A stretch of 64,000 nt of DNA from Lacrimispora xylanisolvens (GTDB lineage Bacteria; Bacillota; Clostridia; Lachnospirales; Lachnospiraceae), in NCBI RefSeq assembly GCF_002934545.1, contig NZ_PTJA01000005.1, positions 186,001-250,000 of the forward strand, given 5' to 3'. Position 1 is the first letter of the stretch, and each line of letters begins with the position of its first letter. Position numbers and translations under genes: made by a program. Under the pieces are notes generated by a model. That model did no database searches and was not told the DNA's origin. It saw only the letters and a list, made by a program, of their open reading frames with translations. Shown in pieces: positions 25,546-33,361 of the stretch.

Positions 25546-26985
25546 TTATTTACATTCCATTCTGTTATCAGTTGTTGTTTCCAGTTCCTGATACAGGGTT
25601 TTTCCTGATTCATTTTTGGGGATTTTATTCCGATACCTTACAGCTGCTGCCCTGCCGATTCCAGTTACGCGGTATAAGTAATCCAAAATCTCCTTCCCTG
25701 CATCTGGTGAAGAGCAATCCGTGTAAATCGTAAGATTGTCATCGGTTCCCACACATGCAAAATTAAATCCTTCATATTGCTCCTTTAAAAGACGTTCCAC
25801 TTCATCCAGATTCACCCTGCTGCCATACACTTTGATAAAGCGTTTCTTTCTGCCAGTTATATAGTAATAACCCTCGCTGTCCCGACTGGCTATATCCCCG
25901 GTATGCAGAACGCCCCTCCGTTCATCCGGTTTAATAAGGTCGTCTATGCAACAGGCGTAACCAAGGGTTACATTCTTCCCCTGATATACCAGTTCTCCCG
26001 GGCTGTCTGGCTCGATAATCTCATTGCCCTGTTCATCCTCCAGCCAGAATCTGCCGCCCGGTATGGCAATCCCCATGCTTCCGCACTTCTCCAGCGATTT
26101 ATCAGCTGGAAGATACCCCATTCTGGCCGTCGCTTCCGTCTGACCATACATAACAATGAATTTCCTGTTGGTCCGTTTCGCATATAGGGCAAATTCTTTG
26201 TGGAGACTGGTCGGCAGCTTACCGCCTGCCTGTGTCATGGTTTTTAAATCTGGCAGATCCATTTCCATAAAGCCAATCCGTTTTAAAATTTGATATGTGT
26301 AGGGCACACCGGCAAGGGACGAAGCCCTTTTCTTTCTTGCGAAATTCCAGAATTCAGGCTCCAGCACTCCATATTTGGTGATCAAAAGTGTGCAGCCCAT
26401 TAAAACATGGCTGTTAATTATGGATAGACCATATGTATAATTCATGGGTAATGTGGTGATTGGCCGCTCATTGGCATCAATCTCCAGATAGGAAGCTATG
26501 GATCTTCCATTGGTTTCAATATTCACGCTGCTTTGTCTGACAAGCTTGGGGCTGCCTGTACTTCCTGATGTAGTCAGCAGAAGGGAGAGTTCACTGTAAA
26601 GGGCTGGAAGCAGTTTTTCATTTCTTCTGCAAAGGCAGTAACTGCCTGACTTCCATATGACTTCGCTGTCTTCTGCCTTCTCAATACAATTTTCCGGGAC
26701 GTACAGGAAGGCGGGATGATATTCCCCTATGAGACTATTTAAAAGGCTTGAGTGGATACGGCTTTCCAGCATTAAAGGGACAATGCCGGTTTTCAGACAA
26801 CCAAGATAACCAAACAGTGATTCTATGGTATTCTCACAAAGAATAAAAATCAGCCTTTTTCCACCGACTTTACTGTACAGTTCTCCTGAAAATGCATCCA
26901 ACTGATCATATGTAACCTTACTGTCCTTATCATTCACTGCCAGAATTTTGTCTCCATATATCTTTTCCTTTTCAAACAAAAGCAT
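25546..26985 (-). CDS. AMP-dependent acyl (CoA/ACP) ligase of the LuxCE operon
   Basis: A 479-residue adenylate-forming enzyme that activates a carboxylic acid. Core motifs are present: LLLTTSGSTGSPKL (A3), NYTYGLSIINSHVL, VMYGQTEATARMG (A5), GELVYQGKNVTLGY, VLHTGDIASRDSEGYYYITGRKKRFIKVYG (A7-A8) and the catalytic lysine in PKNESGK (A10). The start at 26985 follows GGGAGGCACAAG; upstream in-frame sequence lies inside the LuxC gene and is not expected to be translated. It overlaps that gene by 14 bases. The product may be an acyl-CoA or, given the ACP nearby, an acyl-ACP. The acid is unknown. Confidence 0.88.
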   Translation of the reverse strand: MLLFEKEKIYGDKILAVNDKDSKVTYDQLDAFSGELYSKVGGKRLIFILCENTIESLFGYLGCLKTGIVPLMLESRIHSSLLNSLIGEYHPAFLYVPENCIEKAEDSEVIWKSGSYCLCRRNEKLLPALYSELSLLLTTSGSTGSPKLVRQSSVNIETNGRSIASYLEIDANERPITTLPMNYTYGLSIINSHVLMGCTLLITKYGVLEPEFWNFARKKRASSLAGVPYTYQILKRIGFMEMDLPDLKTMTQAGGKLPTSLHKEFALYAKRTNRKFIVMYGQTEATARMGYLPADKSLEKCGSMGIAIPGGRFWLEDEQGNEIIEPDSPGELVYQGKNVTLGYACCIDDLIKPDERRGVLHTGDIASRDSEGYYYITGRKKRFIKVYGSRVNLDEVERLLKEQYEGFNFACVGTDDNLTIYTDCSSPDAGKEILDYLYRVTGIGRAAAVRYRNKIPKNESGKTLYQELETTTDNRMECK

Positions 26986-28177
26986 CTTGTGCCTCCCTTC
27001 CGATCTGTCTGGACAGCACAGCGATGAAATCATGACCATCCCATACTGGATCCATAACCGCCGCCCGCCCGGCCGGCACGATCCGATGGACTCCAAAGAG
27101 ATGATTTTTTATTACAAAATCCACTATTTTCTGTTCTTCTATTCCATGGTATGTTATGGTCTGAAGACGGCCTGATGCCAGATGAGTGAGGGCCTTTCTC
27201 CAGTCTCCCCGGTATTCGAAAAACATACCAAAAGCGCCCCGAAGCTGATCAATGTCTGAGGGAATATCCCCCAGCTCCATTGTATACAGGCGGTTCCCAT
27301 AACAGCTGATCTTCGTTTCCACGTCCAGTGTCATGGCATATCTGCACAGCAGTTCATATTTGGCCATTGCTTTATGGGCTGTCAGATCATAAGACCGGGC
27401 TTCCTCATCAACTGCATTCCACCAGCGCACTCTGGCGTTCTCTGCTTCTTTTGATTCTTCCTCCTGATTCCATATGACAATTGCAGGGCTGGAACAGGCA
27501 TTCTGATCCAAAAGATAGGTGTCGTTGTAAAACCTGTGGGCGAGATTCTTTAATTCTTCCTCTGTTATATTTCCCAGCTGCAAGGTATCCAGGATGCAAA
27601 TAGAATACCGATCCGGAAAATTCAGCTGCACTGCATCTGGCCTGATGCGCATGCATCTGATTTCCATTATGGTCCTGTCACCGCCCCACACCACACAGCC
27701 TGCGCAGTCCGAAAGCGCCTCTCTCACTGCCAGGGAATACCTCTGACAGGAAAAGACTGAGATCCGCCTCCTTATTCCCTTATATTCAGGGCGGGTCAGA
27801 ATGCGATCCATGATACGGCATAGGATTTGATCCTGCTCCCGGCTTTTAGAAGAGATACGGACAGAACAGCTGTTGCCTGCCAGCAATCCCATGACAAGGC
27901 TGTATCCAAACAATACCGGAACATTTGAGGCTGTTATGTGAAAAACAACTCCCCGGCCCAGACGAGAACGCCCATCTTCATACCGTTTTCTGAATTCCTC
28001 CATATGAGATCTGCGGCACCAGAAACCAAAGGCCGCCAGCTGTTCATATTTTCTTCTCTCCCTGCGTATTTCCCTGGACAGCTGCTCCAGAAAATCCAGT
28101 ACCGGAGCCGCAAAGGGTTCCCACGGCTCTTTCTCCGGTTGTCTTACCCCTGCCAGAATAACCACTTCATCCTTCAT
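26972..28177 (-). CDS. LuxC-like acyl thioester reductase
   Basis: A 401-residue NAD(P)H-dependent reductase of the LuxC/acyl-CoA reductase family, which turns an acyl thioester into an aldehyde. Family motifs: GRGVVFHITASNVPVLFGYSLVMGLLAGN, the nucleotide region, DRYSICILDT, and the catalytic-cysteine segment YLLDQNACSSPAIVIW. The start is uncertain: ATG at 28177 overlaps the LuxE stop by 11 bases; ATG at 28207 (GGGGAG 9 bases upstream) would add ten residues. Gene order LuxE-LuxC-ligase differs from lux operons and there is no luciferase, so bioluminescence is excluded. It probably reduces an acyl group handed over by the LuxE-like protein. Confidence 0.87.
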   Translation of the reverse strand: MKDEVVILAGVRQPEKEPWEPFAAPVLDFLEQLSREIRRERRKYEQLAAFGFWCRRSHMEEFRKRYEDGRSRLGRGVVFHITASNVPVLFGYSLVMGLLAGNSCSVRISSKSREQDQILCRIMDRILTRPEYKGIRRRISVFSCQRYSLAVREALSDCAGCVVWGGDRTIMEIRCMRIRPDAVQLNFPDRYSICILDTLQLGNITEEELKNLAHRFYNDTYLLDQNACSSPAIVIWNQEEESKEAENARVRWWNAVDEEARSYDLTAHKAMAKYELLCRYAMTLDVETKISCYGNRLYTMELGDIPSDIDQLRGAFGMFFEYRGDWRKALTHLASGRLQTITYHGIEEQKIVDFVIKNHLFGVHRIVPAGRAAVMDPVWDGHDFIAVLSRQIGREAQDAFV

Positions 28178-29240
28178 AGGTATCACTGCACCCCCTGACC
28201 GGGGCATGTTTGATTCTCCCCGTCACCTTAAAATATTTCCCCAGGCGTCCGCACAGGCAGTCATCTTCGCCTATGATAATCCCTTCATCCTCTGTGAGTA
28301 TGGAATGTCCCGGATAGGACCGGGGCAGGGGGGATAAAATCTGAATGATACCTTTTTCTCCATATTCACAGGGAGTAAAATCGGCTGCCCTTCTTGTTAT
28401 AATGTCCGAATAAACACTGGCATGAAGATTGCCGCACGGGCATTCCATGTAAATACAGCCCGTTTGTTCGGCCATTCCATAATAATTATGGATGCGGCTG
28501 ATCCCTGTTACCGAATATATCCGCTTTTTAAACTCATCCGAAGAAACCGACTGGCTTATCAGCTTCTTCCAGCCTCCGCCATGGACAAGAACAGCATTAT
28601 CCAGTTCCAGCTTCTTTCCCTGTATGGCAAGGGCTTCGTAGAAGTATTTCCAGATTATATATGTAAATCCAAAGACGAGTACCCGTGTATCTTTGTATCG
28701 TTTCAGGAACCCTTCTACAGCCTCCGTATCCAACTCCATGTCACTGGTAAGGGCATAGCAGATGTGGGAGGAAAAAATAGAAAACCCCAGTATCCCCGCC
28801 CCTCTGGCAGAAAACATCTTCCTGTCTTTCAGTACATCCGGACTGTCAATCACAAGAAGCGGAAGCCGTTGATCTCCGAAGAAATCTTCCCCTATGCCGG
28901 CCAGCGCAAGCTGCTGGTATCTGGCAGTGTCTGTATCCAGAAAAACCTTTGATACCTCCTGCCCCTTTGTTCCGGAGGAGGTCATAGTTTTAAAAATATG
29001 ACCGGGGTGAACGCTCATCAGTTCCATACTCTTAAAAAGACCAATTGGGAGCATGGGGATATCCTCTTCCTCCATGCTTCTGCCTGAAGGAATTTCCAGA
29101 GCTTTTAAGAGCTTCTCATATGGCGGGCAGTGCTGTCTGTGGTATTCTGTCAGTTCTGTCAGCCAATCCCCGAACAATTCCCTTTTTTCTGCCCTGCAAA
29201 GGGAATATGGTTTCCTTGCCAGAATCATTTCATAATCCAT
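28167..29240 (-). CDS. LuxE-like acyl-protein synthetase
   Basis: A 357-residue member of the LuxE/PaaK-like adenylating family that activates a fatty acid and holds it as a thioester for the reductase. Visible features: LPIGLFKSMELMSV, the adenylation loop FKTMTSSGTKGQEVSKV, VFGFTYIIWKYF, the tyrosine/glycine motif NYYGMAEQTGCIYMECP, and the C-terminal CLCGRLGKYFKVTGRIKHA plus RGCSD, whose cysteine fits the acyl-accepting Cys near the C-terminus of bacterial LuxE. I prefer ATG at 29240 (AAGGGG about 9 bases upstream) to ATG 29282, which lacks a site. It sits between the ACP and LuxC genes, so the three probably act in sequence. Confidence 0.87.
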   Translation of the reverse strand: MDYEMILARKPYSLCRAEKRELFGDWLTELTEYHRQHCPPYEKLLKALEIPSGRSMEEEDIPMLPIGLFKSMELMSVHPGHIFKTMTSSGTKGQEVSKVFLDTDTARYQQLALAGIGEDFFGDQRLPLLVIDSPDVLKDRKMFSARGAGILGFSIFSSHICYALTSDMELDTEAVEGFLKRYKDTRVLVFGFTYIIWKYFYEALAIQGKKLELDNAVLVHGGGWKKLISQSVSSDEFKKRIYSVTGISRIHNYYGMAEQTGCIYMECPCGNLHASVYSDIITRRAADFTPCEYGEKGIIQILSPLPRSYPGHSILTEDEGIIIGEDDCLCGRLGKYFKVTGRIKHAPVRGCSDTYEG

Positions 29241-29284
29241 GTCAATCTTCCCCTTTTCTTCAGACATCTCTCCAATCATCATAC

Positions 29285-29521
29285 TTAAATCATCACACCA
29301 TATTTTTTCATTACTTCTTTCCCCTTTTCATAGGAAGAAAAATTCATAACATCTGCTGTATTAAAGTGAATATCAAACACTTCTTCCAGATCAGTAACCA
29401 GATCCATATGTCCCATAGAATCCCAGGTACTGATTCCCCTGTATTTCAAATCTTCTAAATCTTCCTTTTTCACCCTTAAATCCTTTATAAACAACTGATC
29501 ATATTTTTCCAAATTCGTCAT
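29285..29521 (-). CDS. Acyl carrier protein of the LuxCE operon
   Basis: A 78-residue acidic helical protein. Ser35 in WDSMGHMDLVTDLEEVFDI is the phosphopantetheine attachment site; the canonical DSL is DSM here. The rest fits an ACP four-helix bundle (FIKDLRVKKEDLEDLKYRGI, FSSYEKGKEVMKKYG). It is a dedicated carrier, distinct from the fatty-acid synthesis AcpP, which normally sits beside fab genes. An AAAGGG site precedes the ATG. It lies between the MaoC-like hydratase and the LuxE-like gene, which implies the acyl substrate is carried on protein for at least one step. Confidence 0.9.
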   Translation of the reverse strand: MTNLEKYDQLFIKDLRVKKEDLEDLKYRGISTWDSMGHMDLVTDLEEVFDIHFNTADVMNFSSYEKGKEVMKKYGVMI

Positions 29522-29561
29522 CGTCTGATCCCTTTCCTCTGAGGTGGCATTGAATCCGTCT

Positions 29562-30284
29562 TCAAACAGATCCGGTTGCTGTGAATAAGCGTTTCATCAT
29601 CATCTGGCTGCAGCTGGACGTCAACACCCGTTCCCCGTACTGATTTTTGCAGGTTCCCCGAAACAATCCCACATAGCAGTCATCCCGTTCCTCATAGGAG
29701 AGGAATTCCACTGTAATTTCTATGGTATCTCCCTGATAAACCGGGCGGATGAATCTGGTGGTATGTTCCATATACAACGTGCCGCTGCCAGGAAGCTCCG
29801 TTCCCATGACAGAGGAAACCAGAGAATCCAGAAACATGCCGTGAACCGGAGGGCCTTTAAATCCAGCCATCTGTGCAAATCCAGAATCCAGATGCAGCAG
29901 ACTTTCATCTCCTGTAAGCGCTGCAAAGCGATGTACATCCTCGCTGGTCACCAACCGCCGCCTCACTGCCTTCTCGTTGAGGTGGAGAACTTTCTTTTCC
30001 CGGTTATCAGAGGAAGCGCTTTTTTCCTCAGCCCGGATCTCCTGTTCCAGACGTATAAAACCTGTCTCATCCCACAAAAGCACCACCTTTTTGCAGTCCT
30101 TAAGACCGCTCACATCTGCGCACCTGCGGCTGCACCCGCAAACCACCATCCAAATATCGCATACGGCTTCTGTATCTGAGGTAACATACTCATGTCCGGG
30201 GTTGGCTTCTCTGAATTTGCGGACCCTGCTGCATCTGTCATATACCGGATTACAGCCGCCGCAGAATTTAATTCCGATTTTCAT
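29562..30284 (-). CDS. MaoC-like (R)-hydratase with an N-terminal Cys-rich domain
   Basis: A 240-residue fusion. Residues about 100-240 are a hot-dog-fold MaoC-like hydratase: TSEDVHRFAALTGDESLLHLDSGFAQMAGFKGPPVHGMF holds the catalytic Asp and His of the hydratase-2 motif, with MEHTTRFIRPVYQGDTI following. Residues 1-85 form a separate domain with CGGCNPVYDRC (8-18), VCGCSRRCADV and a KKVVLLWDETGF end; six or more cysteines suggest a metal or iron-sulfur site, and I do not recognise the domain. GGGAGG lies 6 bases before the ATG. First enzymatic gene after the LysR regulator. Probably hydrates or dehydrates an acyl-ACP or acyl-CoA. Confidence 0.82.
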   Translation of the reverse strand: MKIGIKFCGGCNPVYDRCSRVRKFREANPGHEYVTSDTEAVCDIWMVVCGCSRRCADVSGLKDCKKVVLLWDETGFIRLEQEIRAEEKSASSDNREKKVLHLNEKAVRRRLVTSEDVHRFAALTGDESLLHLDSGFAQMAGFKGPPVHGMFLDSLVSSVMGTELPGSGTLYMEHTTRFIRPVYQGDTIEITVEFLSYEERDDCYVGLFRGTCKNQYGERVLTSSCSQMMMKRLFTATGSV

Positions 30285-30304
30285 GTCATTCCTCCCGCAT
30301 CATT

Positions 30305-31195
30305 CTATTCCCGGGATTCCAGCATACACTGCAGCTTCTTTGCGGCTGCACTCAAAGGCCGTTTGCTGTCACTGACAATGCATATATCCCGCTGGGGTAT
30401 GTGCTCATACAGTTTTATCTCCACAATTTCCCCCTTTTCAACCAGAGGCCGCGCAAATTCCTCTGGCACAAATCCGATCCCAAGATTCTTAAGGATAATC
30501 GGGAGAATCAGATCCATGGACGCTACCTCGATGGATGGACGCATGGTCAGACCGCAGGAGCGATAAAATTCCTGAAAAAACTGAAATGTGGTGGTGTTTT
30601 CAGACATGGTGATTAGCGGCAGTTTTCCCACCTCTTCCAGATAAACAACCCTTCCCTCATACTCTTTGTACATGGGACCGCCCACCAGTACACTGTTAAA
30701 ATCCTTTACCTTTACCACTTTCAATGACTGTTCATGGTCAAAGGGTGTGGTGATGATTGCCAGATCGATCTTTCCGGCTTTCAGCTCATTGAGAGTCTGG
30801 GGCGTATTATAGTTGAAAATATTTATTTTTACCTGAATATACTGCTCCTGGAACTGCTTTAAGCTGGCTACCAGATAAGAAAGCATAGCCATCTGTGTAG
30901 CCCCCACATTGATGTACTCATGCTGCTCCCCAAGGAGTTCTCTTAGTTTTTCCTCTCCCTGTATCAGCTGCTGGCAGGCAGGTGCAACATAACTGTAAAG
31001 CATTTCTCCTTCTGCAGTCAGCGTAACCCCTTTTCTGGAACGGATAAATAACTTGCACCCTAATATATTTTCAAGATTCTGCATGCAGTAGGTTACTGAT
31101 GGCTGGCTGGTCACCAGGGCATTGGCGGCCCTGGTAAGGTTTTTATATTTTGCTACGTAATAAAAAATCTTGTAATGTTCAAAATTTGCAGTCAT
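30305..31195 (-). CDS. LysR-family regulator of the LuxCE/Etf operon
   Basis: A 296-residue LysR regulator: winged helix at residues 1-65 (HYKIFYYVAKYKNLTRAANALVTSQPSVTYCMQNLENILGCKLFIRS) and a periplasmic-binding-like effector domain (INVGATQMAMLSYLVASLKQF, KIDLAIITTPF, GIGFVPEEFARPLVEKGEIV). It is 20 bases upstream of the MaoC gene on the same strand, unlike the usual divergent layout, so it may be the first gene of the operon. It closely resembles the LysR at 39223-40116 (shared FYYVA, NLGIGFVPE/LGIGFIPE, REALENGE-like ends), suggesting paralogues that sense related metabolites. Confidence 0.92.
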   Translation of the reverse strand: MTANFEHYKIFYYVAKYKNLTRAANALVTSQPSVTYCMQNLENILGCKLFIRSRKGVTLTAEGEMLYSYVAPACQQLIQGEEKLRELLGEQHEYINVGATQMAMLSYLVASLKQFQEQYIQVKINIFNYNTPQTLNELKAGKIDLAIITTPFDHEQSLKVVKVKDFNSVLVGGPMYKEYEGRVVYLEEVGKLPLITMSENTTTFQFFQEFYRSCGLTMRPSIEVASMDLILPIILKNLGIGFVPEEFARPLVEKGEIVEIKLYEHIPQRDICIVSDSKRPLSAAAKKLQCMLESRE

Positions 31196-31258
31196 ACCAC
31201 TACTTCTTTCTAATCATTTTTTATCTTTATCCATCAAGTTTTCATATCATGGCATCAA

Positions 31259-31287
31259 TTGACAAACCGCCTGCCCGCTGTTAAACT
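31259..31287 (+). promoter_or_regulatory. Promoter of the NifU-like gene
   Basis: TTGACA at 31259-31264, a 17-base spacer and TAAACT at 31282-31287, 22 bases before the start codon. It lies in the 114-base region shared with the divergent LysR gene. Confidence 0.65.
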
Positions 31288-31309
31288 ACAAGGCATAGGA
31301 GGGTTACCA

Positions 31310-31597
31310 ATGGAGATCACAATTCAACAAATAGAAGCGATTCTTGATACAAAAGTGCGTCCGGCATTAGCTGAGCACAATGGCGATGTGATGATACAAA
31401 GCCTGGAAGATCATGTTTTAAAGGTCAGGTTAACCGGAAAATGTTCCGGCTGCCCGGCTGCCCACAGTACCAATGAGGAACTGATCACCGCCGAAGTCCA
31501 GTCTGCTTTTCCTTCCATTCAGGATGTCATTCTGGTAGAAGAAATCAATCCGGAATTAATTGATATGGCCCACAAGATACTGAATCATGAAATCTAG
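31310..31597 (+). CDS. NifU C-terminal domain protein (Fe-S scaffold)
   Basis: A 95-residue NifU-like scaffold for iron-sulfur cluster delivery. The CxxC ligand pair is in LTGKCSGCPAAHSTNEEL and the rest matches the Nfu fold (VRPALAEHNGDVMIQSLEDHVLKVRL, PSIQDVILVEEINPELIDMAHKIL). The ATG at 31310 has AGGAGGG 7 bases upstream, which rules out the longer reading from 31259. It is the only plus-strand gene between the two acyl-CoA operons. 4-hydroxybutyryl-CoA dehydratase, encoded nearby, needs a [4Fe-4S] cluster, so service to that enzyme is possible but not shown. Confidence 0.88.
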   Translation: MEITIQQIEAILDTKVRPALAEHNGDVMIQSLEDHVLKVRLTGKCSGCPAAHSTNEELITAEVQSAFPSIQDVILVEEINPELIDMAHKILNHEI

Positions 31598-31639
31598 GGG
31601 GAAACAAAGCGGATTATGGCAAAACAACCATATCATTCT

Positions 31640-31660
31640 GACCCGGGGACACCCCGGGTC
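31640..31660. other. Strong GC hairpin between convergent genes
   Basis: GACCCGGGG-ACA-CCCCGGGTC is a perfect 9-bp stem with a 3-base loop, 42 bases after the NifU-like stop and 35 bases after the PQ-loop gene stop on the other strand. Neither side has a T tract, so it is a stabiliser or weak bidirectional terminator rather than a classic one. Confidence 0.6.
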
Positions 31661-31695
31661 CCTGACGCAGTGGAATACGTCACAATTGGAGCGTA

Positions 31696-32028
31696 CTATA
31701 ATAAGTCTGCCGTTTCTCCCTCTCTAACCTTATCAAGTTTTACATTTCTTCCATAAAGCCACATATCAAATGATATCTCAGCAAAATTAAGCACATAGAA
31801 AAACCACGATAGAAAGAACAGCCAGTCGTAATTGGATGCATATTGATACTGAATAAACTTCCTTGCTATGCCAAAGATATATCCCAGCCATATAAAAAAT
31901 TCAAACTGAAGGCTTTTGCCTTTGGCCGTTTTTGATACATAAGATTTATAAACGGAAAACGGCCAGGACAAACCAAACCCTACGATCATGAGCGTTTCCA
32001 GCAAATCTGAGATCATCGTTACAGTCAT
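31696..32028 (-). CDS. PQ-loop/SemiSWEET-like small membrane protein
   Basis: A 110-residue protein with three transmembrane segments (about residues 7-28, 42-62 and 68-92). The segment GLSWPFSVYKSYVSKTAKGKSLQFEFFIWLGYIFGI resembles a PQ-loop: Pro in TM1 followed by a cytoplasmic loop with K-S before TM2, as in SemiSWEET half-transporters, though the canonical PQ reads WP here. AAGGGGG lies 7 bases before the ATG and the gene starts 21 bases after the second CoA-transferase, so it is the last gene of the 4-hydroxybutyrate operon. Transport of an acid of the pathway is a reasonable guess; a scaffold or unrelated function is possible. Confidence 0.65.
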   Translation of the reverse strand: MTVTMISDLLETLMIVGFGLSWPFSVYKSYVSKTAKGKSLQFEFFIWLGYIFGIARKFIQYQYASNYDWLFFLSWFFYVLNFAEISFDMWLYGRNVKLDKVREGETADLL

Positions 32029-32049
32029 ATATTACCCCCTTGTACATTG

Positions 32050-33357
32050 TTATAGTGCTTCCCCAAAACGCTTCTCAAATTCCACTGACAGATCATCCCG
32101 GAATGCAGGTGCTGCAATATTGATTAAAGCCCTTGCCCTTGCTCTTAAGGATTTTCCTTTCAGATGAGCGACCCCGTACTCTGTCACAATATAATCCACA
32201 TCATTCCTGCTTGTGGTGACAGCTGCCCCCTGTGTCAGAAATGGAACAATCTTTGATATGGTTCCTCCCTTGGTGGTGGCTCCAAAGGCAATGATTGACC
32301 TTCCGCCTTTGGAGGCGGACGCCCCCCTTACAAAGTCCATCTGTCCGCCCACTGCCGAGTACTGCTTCAGCCCGATTGTCTCCGCACAGACCTGCCCCAT
32401 TAAATCCGTCTGTAAGGCTGAGTTAATAGATACCACATTGTCATTCTGGCTTATGATGAACGGATCATTGACATAACTCACCGGTTTCATGCAGATGGCA
32501 GGATTATCGTTGACAAAGTCATACAACTCCTTTGTGCCCATCATAAAGGTAATGACCATTCTTCCTTTATCAATATTTTTCCGTTTACCGGTAATTGCCC
32601 CTGTCTCATACAGATCCATCAGCCCATCGGAAATCATCTCTGAATGGATTCCCAGATCCTTCTTATCACCGAGAAATTTAAGTACCGCATCAGGAATTGC
32701 ACCGATTCCAAGCTGCAGGCAGTCCCCATCCCGTACCAGCGAAGCGATATTGGCGCCTATTTTTTCCTCAACCTCTCCGATTTCCGGACGGCCATGTTCG
32801 TGGATTGGTTCATCGCTCTCTACAATTGCTTCCAGATTACTGACGTGAATGAAATTATCACCCATCACCCTTGGCATATTGGGATTTACCGCACCAATTA
32901 CCTTTGTCCCCGGCCGCTCTCCTGCTTCCTTGGCAAAATCGCAGGACAGCCCATAGCTGCAATAACCATGCTCATCCGGTTCAGACAATGTTACAAGGAA
33001 TACCTGTGCCGGGTCCATATTGGTCACATAGTCAGGGATACGGTTGAAGAAAACCGGAACAAAATCCCCTTTTCCCTCTGCAACATAATTCCTGCTGCGG
33101 GCACCTATGAAGAGGGAGGAGTATTTAAAATGCTTCTCCAGCCCCGGCTCAAAAAATTTACAGGTTCCCATATCATGCTGCTGGACAATATGTATCTCTC
33201 TTAAATCCTGTTCCACCGCATAATCTACCATTGCGTTTACAAGACAATCCGGCTCCGCAGCTGCATGGCCAATCAGAACCGTATCTCCCGAGTGGATTAT
33301 CTTTACAGCCTCCTGAGGAGTTTTCAATTTTGAAGCATAGATTTCTCTCCAGTTCAT
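32050..33357 (-). CDS. 4-hydroxybutyrate/butyrate CoA-transferase, second copy
   Basis: A 435-residue enzyme of the acetyl-CoA hydrolase/transferase (Cat/AbfT) family that moves CoA between acyl-CoA and a free acid. It matches the adjacent copy over its whole length and retains the catalytic glutamate in GIHSEMISDG and the CoA-site motifs QLGIGAIPDAVLKFLGDKKDLG and GGQMDFVRGASASKGGRSI. The ATG at 33357 follows AAGGAGGTGTAGCC; the longer reading upstream overlaps the preceding gene. It is separated from the first copy by 4 bases. Tandem paralogues suggest division of labour, e.g. succinyl-CoA:acid versus 4-hydroxybutyrate:acetyl-CoA transfer. Confidence 0.93.
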   Translation of the reverse strand: MNWREIYASKLKTPQEAVKIIHSGDTVLIGHAAAEPDCLVNAMVDYAVEQDLREIHIVQQHDMGTCKFFEPGLEKHFKYSSLFIGARSRNYVAEGKGDFVPVFFNRIPDYVTNMDPAQVFLVTLSEPDEHGYCSYGLSCDFAKEAGERPGTKVIGAVNPNMPRVMGDNFIHVSNLEAIVESDEPIHEHGRPEIGEVEEKIGANIASLVRDGDCLQLGIGAIPDAVLKFLGDKKDLGIHSEMISDGLMDLYETGAITGKRKNIDKGRMVITFMMGTKELYDFVNDNPAICMKPVSYVNDPFIISQNDNVVSINSALQTDLMGQVCAETIGLKQYSAVGGQMDFVRGASASKGGRSIIAFGATTKGGTISKIVPFLTQGAAVTTSRNDVDYIVTEYGVAHLKGKSLRARARALINIAAPAFRDDLSVEFEKRFGEAL

Positions 33358-33361
33358 ACGG

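Noticed and set aside
26972-29240. Bioluminescence (lux) operon
   Set aside because: LuxC and LuxE relatives are present but no luciferase (luxA/luxB) or flavin reductase, and the host appears anaerobic.
31640-31660. Classic intrinsic terminator
   Set aside because: The stem is perfect but neither strand shows a T tract after it; recorded as a hairpin only.
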